Assembly (NCBI GenBank): GCA_029259835.1
Contig: JAJDEL010000204.1
Coordinates: forward strand, 1-12,702
From: Planctomicrobium sp.
Lineage (GTDB): Bacteria > Planctomycetota > Planctomycetia > Planctomycetales > Planctomycetaceae
DNA length: 12,702 nucleotides
Direction of reading: 5' to 3'
A program made the translations under genes and the position numbers. Under the pieces are notes generated by a model that searched no databases, was not told the DNA's origin, and was given only the letters and a program-made list of their open reading frames with translations. Shown piece by piece: positions 1 through 6,612 of the stretch. How positions within the stretch are numbered: the stretch's first letter is position 1; the number at the start of each line of letters is the position of its first letter.

Positions 1-12
1 GGCAACTTTTGT

Positions 13-47
13 CCCCTCTCCCTGGGGGGAGAGGGTTAGGGTGAGGG
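13..47. repeat. Dispersed GC-rich hairpin repeat
   Basis: Arms CCCTCTCCC (14-22) and GGGAGAGGG (27-35) form a perfect 9-bp stem with a 4-base loop, followed by a GGTTAGGGTGAGGGG tail. This arrangement resembles a short intergenic repeat that I recall as common in planctomycetes and some other bacteria; the copy number in this genome cannot be seen here. It lies upstream of ddl and could also act as a transcription stop for whatever precedes the window, although no T-run follows on the plus strand. Confidence 0.6.
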
Positions 48-156
48 GCGAAGCTCAATTTTCAAAGAGGTTCTTAAAAGCACGGACCAAATTCCGATTA
101 TTCACACACAATCGTTACGAATTTCCAACCTTTCATTTCCCAACGTGTCCTTACTA

Positions 157-1089
157 ATGACTTCGAACGACGAACCTCGCTCGATTTACGTCCTTCTCGG
201 CGGCAACTCTCGTGAACGTGAGATCAGTCTACAGTCCGGGGAGGCTGTCAGCCGCTCCCTGCAAGAATCTGGTCACGATGTCACTCTCATCGACCCGGCG
301 AAGGTCGATCTCAACGAGGTCAATTGGGAAGTCAATCCCATTGCCGTGATCATGCTCCATGGAGAATTTGGCGAAGATGGTCAAGTTCAGGCTCAACTCG
401 AATCGATGGGCATCACTTATACCGGCTGCAATGCGAACTCATCTCGATTGGCATTTCACAAAGCGGCTGCGAAAGAATTGTTCTCCAAAGCAAGTTTGAA
501 TACGCCAGCATGGCAACTGTTAAACGCGAACGCTTCGCCAGAAGAAGTCATTTCAGCGGCGAACATCCTCCAAGGTCCAGTGGTCATCAAACCCGAAAGC
601 CAGGGGTCCAGCCTTGGAGTTTCTGTGATTGAGCATCAGGATCAATTGTGGAACGCGTTCAACGAAGCAAAGCAATTTGACGAAAAAATCTTGATTGAAA
701 CAGCCATTTTTGGTGAAGACTGGACTGTGGCGGTAATCGACGATCAACCACTGCCAGCTATTCGAATCTCATCTGAGAATCAATTCTTCGATTACTCCGC
801 AAAGTACATTGATCATCAAACCGAGTACCACATTGCTTCAACTGCAGAAAGTAAAACTGCGCAGGTTGTGACAGATCTCAGCCTTCAAGCATGTCGAGTA
901 CTCGGAACATCTGGGCTCTGTCGTGTTGATCTGATGGTCGATCAACATGGAGTTGCATGGCTACTGGAAGTGAACACGATTCCCGGAATGACAGACCATA
1001 GCCTCGTCCCCAAGGCTGCGTCTTATCTCGGCTGGACGATGAACAACTTATGCGAGCAGATTCTCTTCTCTGCTTTAGCTGACCGTTAG
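157..1089 (+). CDS. ddl: D-alanine--D-alanine ligase
   Basis: ATP-grasp ligase that joins two D-alanines in the cytoplasm to make the dipeptide used by MurF for peptidoglycan precursors. Counting from an in-frame GTG at 145, the family motifs appear in order: GGNSREREISLQSG (19-32), LHGEFGEDGQ (71-80), the ATP-binding VIKPESQGSSLGVS (147-160), YSAKY (217-221), CRVDLMVD (259-266) and the metal/substrate-binding LLEVNTIPGMTDHSLVPKAA (273-292). The length of about 310 residues is normal for Ddl. I chose the ATG at 157 because it leaves the usual short N-terminus before the first strand; neither start has a clear Shine-Dalgarno. The segment that often reads MDK in Ddl reads FHK here (residues 104-106). 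The gene sits upstream of an FtsQ-like gene, as in a reduced division and cell wall cluster. Function is secure; the start is less so. Confidence 0.95.
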   Translation: MTSNDEPRSIYVLLGGNSREREISLQSGEAVSRSLQESGHDVTLIDPAKVDLNEVNWEVNPIAVIMLHGEFGEDGQVQAQLESMGITYTGCNANSSRLAFHKAAAKELFSKASLNTPAWQLLNANASPEEVISAANILQGPVVIKPESQGSSLGVSVIEHQDQLWNAFNEAKQFDEKILIETAIFGEDWTVAVIDDQPLPAIRISSENQFFDYSAKYIDHQTEYHIASTAESKTAQVVTDLSLQACRVLGTSGLCRVDLMVDQHGVAWLLEVNTIPGMTDHSLVPKAASYLGWTMNNLCEQILFSALADR

Positions 1090-1111
1090 AAACTGAAAAC
1101 CGACCGTAACA

Positions 1112-1259
1112 GAAACGACAGTTTCGACCTTATCTGAAATCGTCAGTCTCTTGCAGATTCACTACGGAACTCGCAGCACCACCGCTCTCAGGTGGTAGGT
1201 TTCAGTGAGAAATCACTGCCGCTCTACAGATGGACATGCAGGCCGGGACTCGTTCCGGC
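1112..1259 (+). other. Run of stem-loops in the ddl-ftsQ gap
   Basis: The 234-bp gap (1090-1323) holds several perfect hairpins. A weak one directly follows ddl: GAAAC/GTTTC, 1112-1116 with 1121-1125, loop GACA. Three strong ones then follow in tandem: ACCACC/GGTGGT (1178-1183 with 1191-1196); CAGTGA/TCACTG (1203-1208 with 1213-1218) closing a GAAA tetraloop; and GCCGGGA/TTCCGGC (1242-1248 with 1253-1259, one G-U pair) closing a CTCG loop. None is followed by a T-run, so simple intrinsic terminators are unlikely. They may be a structured leader of the ftsQ-like gene or a small RNA. The structures are read directly from the sequence; their role is unknown. Confidence 0.4.
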
Positions 1260-1323
1260 ATTTCAGATTCGTGTGACATCTTCCCAACCCCTGAATCCTT
1301 TTTCCAAAATCCTAACGACAACA

Positions 1324-2289
1324 ATGCCTCCCGTAGCTAAGGCGAAAAAAACGAGGGGAGCCAAAAAAGCTCCTGCGAAGAAGGCGGCGTCTCCCAAGGA
1401 GACATCGCCCATCGTCATTGCTGCGCGCAGTTGGTTCTTTCGCCCTGCCCCGTTGATTATTACAGCGTTCATGGTTTCTGCTGTCGTTCTGGTTCCATAC
1501 CTCCCGTACTTGCTGCCAAATCTCTCAGAGTTGGAAGAGTACAAGTTCGAAATGGAACAAATCGAGATCACCGAGCCGCAAGGCTGGGTGCCTGCTCATT
1601 TAGTCGAAGACATTCTCGTCCGATCTGACTTACCTCAACGGGTGTCGCTACTGAAGCCAGAGTTGTGCCGCGATGTTGCGAAGGCTTTCTCAGGCAATCC
1701 ATGGGTTCGTTCAGTAGAATCCGTTCGTCTGACACAGAAGCCAGCTTTGCGCGCTCATCTCGAATACCGACAACCAGTTGCTCTGGTGGAATCCGCCAAA
1801 GGATTACTACCAGTTGATATTGAAGGCGTCTTGCTGCCAGCATCAGACTTTTCGGTGGACGACATCGATCGTCTGCCTCACATAAAGAATGTACAGTCCA
1901 CTCCTGCCGGCAAAGCCGGTGAGCCGTGGGGAGGAATGCTGGTTACTTCCGCAGCAAAAATCGCGGCGGCGTTGACTCCTGAACACAACATGGAGAAATA
2001 CTGGAACCGTTTCGAACTCACAGCCATTGTCGTTCCGACGATCAGAGAAGGCGCCGCCACTGAGGAAGAATTGATCTTCGAATTGTCAACGACCGGTGGT
2101 AGCCGAATCATATGGGGAAAGCCACCAGGAGCGGACGACCTGGAACCTACAGTCGAGCAAAAAATTGGCCGGATGGAGCAGTACCTTTCCAGCTACGGAA
2201 AGTTCGACGAACCAGACGGCCCCTACCGAGTCGACATCCGCCTCTTCGACTCCATTTCCCTCAGCCCACTCGGCAGAATAATTCGTTAG
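1324..2289 (+). CDS. ftsQ: FtsQ-like cell division protein
   Basis: Probable bitopic inner-membrane protein of the FtsQ/DivIB type, which scaffolds division proteins in other bacteria. With the ATG at 1324 it has 321 residues: a basic cytoplasmic tail rich in Lys/Ala (1-25), one membrane span at about 43-64, a POTRA-like domain at about 78-155 ending in the family-typical YRQPVALVE, and a beta region starting LLPVDIEGVLLP (161-172). An in-frame GTG at 1192 would add 44 residues, but these read as unstructured leader and overlap the hairpins, so I reject it. There is no clear Shine-Dalgarno. The position after ddl matches dcw-cluster order. Planctomycetes are known to lack FtsZ, so the partner network must differ. 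The family call rests on architecture and the POTRA pattern, since FtsQ sequences are weakly conserved. Confidence 0.75.
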   Translation: MPPVAKAKKTRGAKKAPAKKAASPKETSPIVIAARSWFFRPAPLIITAFMVSAVVLVPYLPYLLPNLSELEEYKFEMEQIEITEPQGWVPAHLVEDILVRSDLPQRVSLLKPELCRDVAKAFSGNPWVRSVESVRLTQKPALRAHLEYRQPVALVESAKGLLPVDIEGVLLPASDFSVDDIDRLPHIKNVQSTPAGKAGEPWGGMLVTSAAKIAAALTPEHNMEKYWNRFELTAIVVPTIREGAATEEELIFELSTTGGSRIIWGKPPGADDLEPTVEQKIGRMEQYLSSYGKFDEPDGPYRVDIRLFDSISLSPLGRIIR

Positions 2290-2335
2290 CTGTAAGTGTA
2301 TTTTTCCCCTCGCAGGAACCACTCCTCGGAAACAT

Positions 2336-3286
2336 TCACGCCATCAGGTACAAAACGGCATCGTCGGCTTTCTTTCTTGTTGTGTCGTCCTCTATGAAAT
2401 TTCTGATCGTGTAAAAGCCATACAAGGTCTTGATCCGATGTGTCAGGCGGGCTTCGTCACGTTTGAGCATTCCTTCCCAGTAGACCGCATCTCGTGGGTC
2501 ATAATCGGCTTTGACGACAGCACCGAGATCGCCTTCTACATCTGGCAAAGAACGCCATAATCGGATGTGTTGGTGGTGCGCTGACAACGCCTGCTGTGCG
2601 ACTTCCTTGTAACCGAATCGATCAAGATCGGAAATTGCCGAGGCATGATTGATGATGTGCCATAATCCACCGAATCCTTGTTTCCTGATCGCTGCGGTTG
2701 AAATCAATTCACTGATCGTCACATCCACCATTTGCTGAATAGATTCGTACTTTGGAAAATTTTCGTTTGCAGACAACTTCACCTGATTTCCGGTCAGCCA
2801 ACCTTTCTCTTTGCCGTAAAAGCCACGACCGGGAGGGACTTTGCTGAAGCCTTCTATCAGTTTGCGGATTCCGGTAACGATCTTCGGCGTGGCGTAGTCT
2901 TCGTGATCGTGGAGGGCACGGACAGCGAGTGAGGCGAAGATGATATTGTGACCGGACTGCTTCAGAGTGCCAACATTCTTCTGGAGCGCAGTCACAATCG
3001 ACTTTATGGAGTCTGGTTTTGGTGACTCCTCAGGGAATGGTTCGAACAATTCGGGTGCTGTGACTCCGACCTTCTTAGCGTTGAACCAAATCGCCTCTTC
3101 GCCTGCGATCACACGATCAAGTTCACTTCCAACTCCCTGAAAAACCCTGTCAGGGAGTTCGCTCTGGTCTTCACTAAAAAAGTACCCAGCAGCAACAGCA
3201 GCCCCCAAGTGCCCAGCCATCGTCCCGGCATGGTGCGCGTTAGCAAGTCCACAAACACCCTTGTAAAGATAGTCGAACTCAATCAT
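2336..3286 (-). CDS. Unrecognised His-rich helical protein
   Basis: I do not recognise the family. With the ATG at 3286 the protein has 316 residues, no signal peptide and no membrane span, so it is probably cytoplasmic. It looks mostly alpha-helical and has clustered histidines: HHAGTMAGH (18-26), GHNIIFASLAVRALHDHED (112-130), GLWHIINHASAI (207-218) and SAHHQHIRLWR (235-245). This spacing of His pairs along helices would suit a metal- or cofactor-binding helical enzyme, but that is inference. Also visible are PPGRGFYG (151-158) and a charged C-terminus. An upstream extension to 3349 is rejected because a good GAGGAA site lies seven bases before the ATG. It is convergent with the ftsQ-like gene (46-bp gap) and appears to be a single-gene unit. 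Confidence 0.7.
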   Translation of the reverse strand: MIEFDYLYKGVCGLANAHHAGTMAGHLGAAVAAGYFFSEDQSELPDRVFQGVGSELDRVIAGEEAIWFNAKKVGVTAPELFEPFPEESPKPDSIKSIVTALQKNVGTLKQSGHNIIFASLAVRALHDHEDYATPKIVTGIRKLIEGFSKVPPGRGFYGKEKGWLTGNQVKLSANENFPKYESIQQMVDVTISELISTAAIRKQGFGGLWHIINHASAISDLDRFGYKEVAQQALSAHHQHIRLWRSLPDVEGDLGAVVKADYDPRDAVYWEGMLKRDEARLTHRIKTLYGFYTIRNFIEDDTTRKKADDAVLYLMA

Positions 3287-3293
3287 CGGATGG

Positions 3294-3299
3294 TTCCTC
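3294..3299 (-). promoter_or_regulatory. Ribosome binding site fixing the 3286 start
   Basis: Minus-strand GAGGAA, seven bases upstream of the ATG at 3286. It supports this start over the 21-residue longer reading frame, whose extra residues would be encoded across the ribosome binding site. Confidence 0.7.
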
Positions 3300-3415
3300 A
3301 GTTGTCGTCTGAATTTTACCGACCAAATCACCAACCTTGCCAGTCTCAAAAGCTGACTACCGTTAGAAGCGGCTGGAAATGCTTCAAAATTTGAGGCAAT
3401 CAGTGATCACCAGCT

Positions 3416-3470
3416 TCACGCCAACTTCGTTCGGCCCATCACGCTTTCCCAGATGGCATGTGAACTGAGC
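3416..3470 (-). pseudogene. Relic copy of the ABC permease 3' end
   Basis: This 55-bp stretch matches the last 55 bp of the permease gene (4234-4288) at 45 of 55 positions with no gaps, including the TGA stop. In the matching frame it reads SSHAIWESVMGRTKLA, against SSRAIWERVMGRAKLA in the permease. The copies lie 818 bp apart in the same orientation and flank the DUF4291 gene. No upstream permease sequence accompanies this copy: homology stops abruptly at 3471, where a palindromic repeat begins. It is a decayed partial duplication, or the outer boundary of an inserted segment. Confidence 0.7.
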
Positions 3471-3473
3471 AAA

Positions 3474-3526
3474 GTAGGGTCCGCTGTGCGGACTAAACAT
3501 TCGGCATCCACTTCAGCGATCCCTAC
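3474..3526. repeat. Short palindromic intergenic repeat
   Basis: The outer arms GTAGGG (3474-3479) and CCCTAC (3521-3526) bracket an inner perfect hairpin GTCCGC-TGT-GCGGAC (3479-3493). The GTCCGC/GCGGAC core resembles repeats I associate with planctomycete intergenic DNA, but copy number cannot be tested here. It begins three bases after the permease-tail relic and ends four bases before the DUF4291 stop codon, so it marks the boundary of the flanked segment. It may also act as a factor-independent 3' mRNA end for the minus-strand genes. Confidence 0.5.
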
Positions 3527-3530
3527 ATGG

Positions 3531-4175
3531 CTAGCCAGTGAATTGAATTTGTAAATTTTGAATCGTGAATTCATCTGAAACGGGATAGATACGTTCACGT
3601 GGAATGACAAGTTGTTCATAGTGTGGTGGGGTCGAATACTCACACTGTTTGCGCACGAATTCTGAAATATCGGTGATGTCAACGATCCATTCTCGCGAGT
3701 ATCGCTCGAGGATATCGCCGCGTAATCCAAGTTGAATAGCCCGACGTTCGAGTTTCTCACCAACCGGCGAATGATCCGGATCCCATTGGAGCCGAACACT
3801 CGATGAGGCAACGGCAGTCTTCCAAGTCTCATGAGATTCATAGACACCGGAATTGTATGTCGAGTAAACAGCCTTTCGAAGTATCTCGTCAAACGCAAAA
3901 CGTTTGATGTGAATAGCAAGTACGACCTCTTGTCCTTGCTTTGATGCCCAACCAGACCGATACATCATCCACAAGAAGTTCGGTTTAATCCATGACATGC
4001 GAGACAATTTGAACTCACCGCCAAAGTACCCATGCTGAACGGCGAAGTTTCCGATTTCAGGGCGATATGCCTGATAAACGACTACAGACTCATCATCAAA
4101 TTGAGCTAAAATCACACGGCCTTCACTCGGCCATATAGCGGTTTGATGAGCGTAAGGCTCTGTTTCGATATCCAT
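3531..4175 (-). CDS. DUF4291 domain-containing protein
   Basis: Member of the DUF4291 family, of unknown biochemical function. With the ATG at 4175 it has 214 residues, about the usual family length. The family hallmarks are VVVYQAYRPEIG (31-42), the block RMSWIKPNFLWMMYRSGWA (59-77), GQEVVLAIHI (81-90), VRLQWDPDHSP (127-137) and RRAIQLGLRGDILE (144-157). It has no signal peptide or membrane span. A GTG at 4220 would add 15 residues that do not fit the family N-terminus. The gene starts 58 bp after the permease stop on the same strand, so it could be co-transcribed. However, it is flanked by direct copies of the permease 3' end and has no functional link to transport, so it looks like an inserted cargo gene. 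DUF4291 genes are scattered across bacteria and fungi, consistent with mobility. Confidence 0.85.
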   Translation of the reverse strand: MDIETEPYAHQTAIWPSEGRVILAQFDDESVVVYQAYRPEIGNFAVQHGYFGGEFKLSRMSWIKPNFLWMMYRSGWASKQGQEVVLAIHIKRFAFDEILRKAVYSTYNSGVYESHETWKTAVASSSVRLQWDPDHSPVGEKLERRAIQLGLRGDILERYSREWIVDITDISEFVRKQCEYSTPPHYEQLVIPRERIYPVSDEFTIQNLQIQFTG

Positions 4176-4233
4176 GAAAAGCCTGACACAAGACAGGTTG
4201 ATAAAGTTCGGCAACCGCACACCGTCATCAATA

Positions 4234-4288
4234 TCACGCCAATTTCGCTCGTCCCATCACTCTTTCCCAAATCGCTCTGGAACTGAGC
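4234..4288 (-). repeat. Permease 3' end, second arm of the direct repeat
   Basis: These are the final codons of the intact permease, encoding SSRAIWERVMGRAKLA and the stop. They match 3416-3470 at 45 of 55 bases. This copy is the functional parent because it continues into the full permease frame. Confidence 0.65.
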
Positions 4289-5430
4289 ACTAGCAACGTG
4301 ACACAGCCGACGAGGATTCCAAAGTAGAGGGCGTTTTGGGTCGCGGTGACGCCGTAGAGGACGCCGGCGATCAGGGAGAGAATCCCAACATTAAGCAACC
4401 CGAGCCAACCGGGGAAGAATTCTTTTCGATTCCCGGGTCCAAAGCTGATTGTGTTCAGAGCGACCGCCAGTACGACCAGCACGCCGACGACCAAACCTTC
4501 GATGCGATCAGCGTTTGTCACAGCCAGTTTTTGTACGGAGTCGACAACGAGTCGCAGGAACAACGCTCCCAGCACAACACCTTGAATCGTTCCGAGACCG
4601 CCCATTAAACTGCAACCGCCAACGACCGCGGAGGCGATGGCATTCAGTTCGTAACCGAGGCCAGCGTTTGATGCTCCGACGGAGCCAACGTACGAAGCGT
4701 ACAAAATTCCGGCAATCGCCGCGGTCACACTCCCGATGCAGTAGGCGAGCCACTTCAAACGTTCAGTTCGAATGCCAGAAAGCCGAGCCGCCGTTTCGTT
4801 GCCTCCCATCGCATACAGATGACGACCGATCACAGTCTTGTTCATCAAGACCCAGAAGACGACAGCTAGAACAATCCACAGCACCACTGGTATCCACCAC
4901 GCTTCGGAACCGATAGAAAGCAACGTTTCGTCCGTCATGGTAATCTTCTCACTTCCGGTCATCTTTGCGGCCAGTAATCGAGCGAGACTTCGTAAGCCAA
5001 CGAGAGACGCCAACGTCGCAACAAAAGGAGGCAATTCAACTACCGTAATCAACCACGCATGGAATGTTCCGATCAAGACCGCGCAGAATAACGTCACCAG
5101 TGCAGATGCTATGAGGATCCATGTTGCCACATCTCCAGTGATTGGCTGACCTCGCTCAGTCTTCGGAACGAGCATGATAATCAACCCGAAAAAGATTGTA
5201 CCGCTAAACGCAATGACAGACCCACTTGATAGGTCAATCCCACCAGAGATGATTACAATAGCGGCGCCGAATGCAAAAATCCCCAGCATTGAAGCATCGC
5301 GAAGAATCGACTGTGCGTTCTCGCGAGGTTGATCCTGATAAGAAGGGCTGAGCCAAGTTGTTACCGTGATGACCGCAAAAATTGCGATAATCAAGCCGAT
5401 TTCATTGCGGTTTTTTTTCAGGAATTCCAT
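4234..5430 (-). CDS. Sugar-type ABC transporter permease (RbsC-like)
   Basis: Inner-membrane channel subunit of a ribose/xylose-class ABC importer (BPD_transp_2 family). The 398-residue protein shows many hydrophobic spans and the family signatures IISGGIDLSSGSVIAF (60-75), the ATPase-coupling loop GGNETAARLSGIRTERLKW (209-227) and LNAIASAVVGGCSLMGGLG (262-280). The canonical domain ends near residue 330. About 68 extra residues follow, including two further predicted spans (about 342-362 and 367-383) and a basic tail, making it longer than E. coli RbsC (about 320 residues). Its binding-protein gene lies 75 bp upstream, but no ATP-binding subunit is encoded between or next to them. The start codon is followed by an A8 tract at codons 4-7. 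Substrate is unknown; a sugar or nucleoside is likely for the class. Confidence 0.92.
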   Translation of the reverse strand: MEFLKKNRNEIGLIIAIFAVITVTTWLSPSYQDQPRENAQSILRDASMLGIFAFGAAIVIISGGIDLSSGSVIAFSGTIFFGLIIMLVPKTERGQPITGDVATWILIASALVTLFCAVLIGTFHAWLITVVELPPFVATLASLVGLRSLARLLAAKMTGSEKITMTDETLLSIGSEAWWIPVVLWIVLAVVFWVLMNKTVIGRHLYAMGGNETAARLSGIRTERLKWLAYCIGSVTAAIAGILYASYVGSVGASNAGLGYELNAIASAVVGGCSLMGGLGTIQGVVLGALFLRLVVDSVQKLAVTNADRIEGLVVGVLVVLAVALNTISFGPGNRKEFFPGWLGLLNVGILSLIAGVLYGVTATQNALYFGILVGCVTLLVLSSRAIWERVMGRAKLA

Positions 5431-5447
5431 TGACGAAACATTCAGTA

Positions 5448-5469
5448 AGCAGCAGATGCCACTGCTGCT
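5448..5469 (-). promoter_or_regulatory. Intercistronic stem-loop between binding protein and permease
   Basis: A perfect 8-bp stem, AGCAGCAG (5448-5455) with CTGCTGCT (5462-5469), has a six-base loop and lies in the 75-bp gap after the binding-protein stop and before the permease start. No T-run follows in the direction of transcription. Stem-loops in this position are known in other importer operons (malE-malF) to protect the upstream mRNA from 3' exonucleases, so that the binding protein is made in excess. The same role here is inferred. Confidence 0.5.
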
Positions 5470-5505
5470 ATGTCCGGCGGTAATTTTTGACAGTTGACTA
5501 TTTAG

Positions 5506-6612
5506 TTAAGAACTGACCAACGACCGTTCTTCGAGCCAGGCTTTGAACTCTTCGTAGGTCATGAAAACCGTATTAGAATCAAACAGGTCTTTCTTAATCG
5601 GACTACCATCCGGGACGACGACGCGAAGTTCGGTTTTGAACAAATCTTTATCGCCTTCTTGAGCGTAGTCTGGATAATAGCCGTCAATCGTCAATTGATC
5701 ACCTTCAACCATTGCGAGGAGCAGTTTGACACTCTCATATCCAATTTGATACGGGTTCTGAACAACCATTACATCGACATCTCCATCACCCATTGATTTA
5801 ATACTGACTTCTGCAGCATCAAAGCATATGACGTCAACTTTTTCGCCAAGTTTACGATCCTTCACGACCTGTACCATCTGTGGCGTATCGTAGGCGTAGA
5901 TGCCAACAAGCATGTTGAGGTCTTTGTTTCGATCAAGTGCCCCTTCGATATTCTGTCGCGCTTTGAATGGGTCTCCGGCATCTGCGAGACGTTCGATTTC
6001 TTTCCCGGAGCCTTTCATTCCTTCGACAAATCCGTCCATCCGAGCAACTGCGTTTGCTGCACTCGTACTTCCAACGAAAAATGTATACTTCGCCCCATCG
6101 CGGCGAATAGCCTGAGCGGCCTTGCCTAACTCACGACCTCCGACGATGTTGTCAGTTCCCAGATAGGCAAACCGAGCATCTCGAAATAACTCACGACTCG
6201 TGTCTCCGTCAAAAGTGATCACCTTGACTCCTTTGTCACGGAGTTTCTTCATCTCGCGAGCAACGGCAGCGCTCTCTGGATTCCAAACGGAAATTCCAAC
6301 GGCAGCGATATCTGATTGAAGGTTGTACTGCTTGAGCTTGTCCAACTGCGCTTTATCGGTGAAGTCACCTCTCTCGAACGAGAGAACATAGCCTTTCCCG
6401 TTAAGGTCAAACTCCGTTTCCCCTGCAATGGCGCCTGCTTCACATGTATCCCAAAAAGGATCAGGACCATTGGTCAGAAGCACAATTCGCATTTTCTTAC
6501 CGCCGCCAGACGCTCCCGGACCGGCTTGCGGAGTTTCGCTTGGGCAGCCGGTAAGAACAACGGTCAGCAGACTGGCACAAATCACGAGAAACGACCGGCG
6601 CAGGTGGTCCAT
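5506..6612 (-). CDS. Sugar-type ABC substrate-binding lipoprotein (RbsB-like)
   Basis: Periplasmic binding protein of the ribose/galactose class (Peripla_BP_4 type I fold) that captures substrate for the downstream permease. The 368-residue precursor begins with a lipoprotein signal: basic residues, a hydrophobic stretch, then the lipobox LTGC with the lipidated Cys at 23. A Gly/Ser/Pro-rich linker follows before the first strand at about 40 (KKMRIVLLTNG). Typical elements include DPFWDTCEAGAIAGETEF, AAVGISVWNP, VKVITFDGDT, FAYLGTDNIVGGRELGKAA (about 148-166) and AVARMDGFVEGMKGSGKEI. The start is supported by AAGGAA at 6621-6626. It is the first gene of a minus-strand unit, divergent from the molybdenum-hydroxylase operon. 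The substrate cannot be told from sequence. Confidence 0.92.
   Translation of the reverse strand: MDHLRRSFLVICASLLTVVLTGCPSETPQAGPGASGGGKKMRIVLLTNGPDPFWDTCEAGAIAGETEFDLNGKGYVLSFERGDFTDKAQLDKLKQYNLQSDIAAVGISVWNPESAAVAREMKKLRDKGVKVITFDGDTSRELFRDARFAYLGTDNIVGGRELGKAAQAIRRDGAKYTFFVGSTSAANAVARMDGFVEGMKGSGKEIERLADAGDPFKARQNIEGALDRNKDLNMLVGIYAYDTPQMVQVVKDRKLGEKVDVICFDAAEVSIKSMGDGDVDVMVVQNPYQIGYESVKLLLAMVEGDQLTIDGYYPDYAQEGDKDLFKTELRVVVPDGSPIKKDLFDSNTVFMTYEEFKAWLEERSLVSS

Noticed and set aside
1192..1323. N-terminal extension of the FtsQ-like protein from a GTG at 1192
   Set aside because: The 44 extra residues do not look like protein, the stretch overlaps strong hairpins, and the ATG at 1324 gives the expected basic tail followed by one membrane span.
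2290..2335. Intrinsic terminator between the convergent ftsQ-like and His-rich genes
   Set aside because: The 46-bp gap contains a short T-run but no stem of useful length before it.
3416..3919. 167-codon open frame on the minus strand
   Set aside because: Most of it overlaps DUF4291 in another frame. Only its last residues are meaningful, as the relic of the permease tail.
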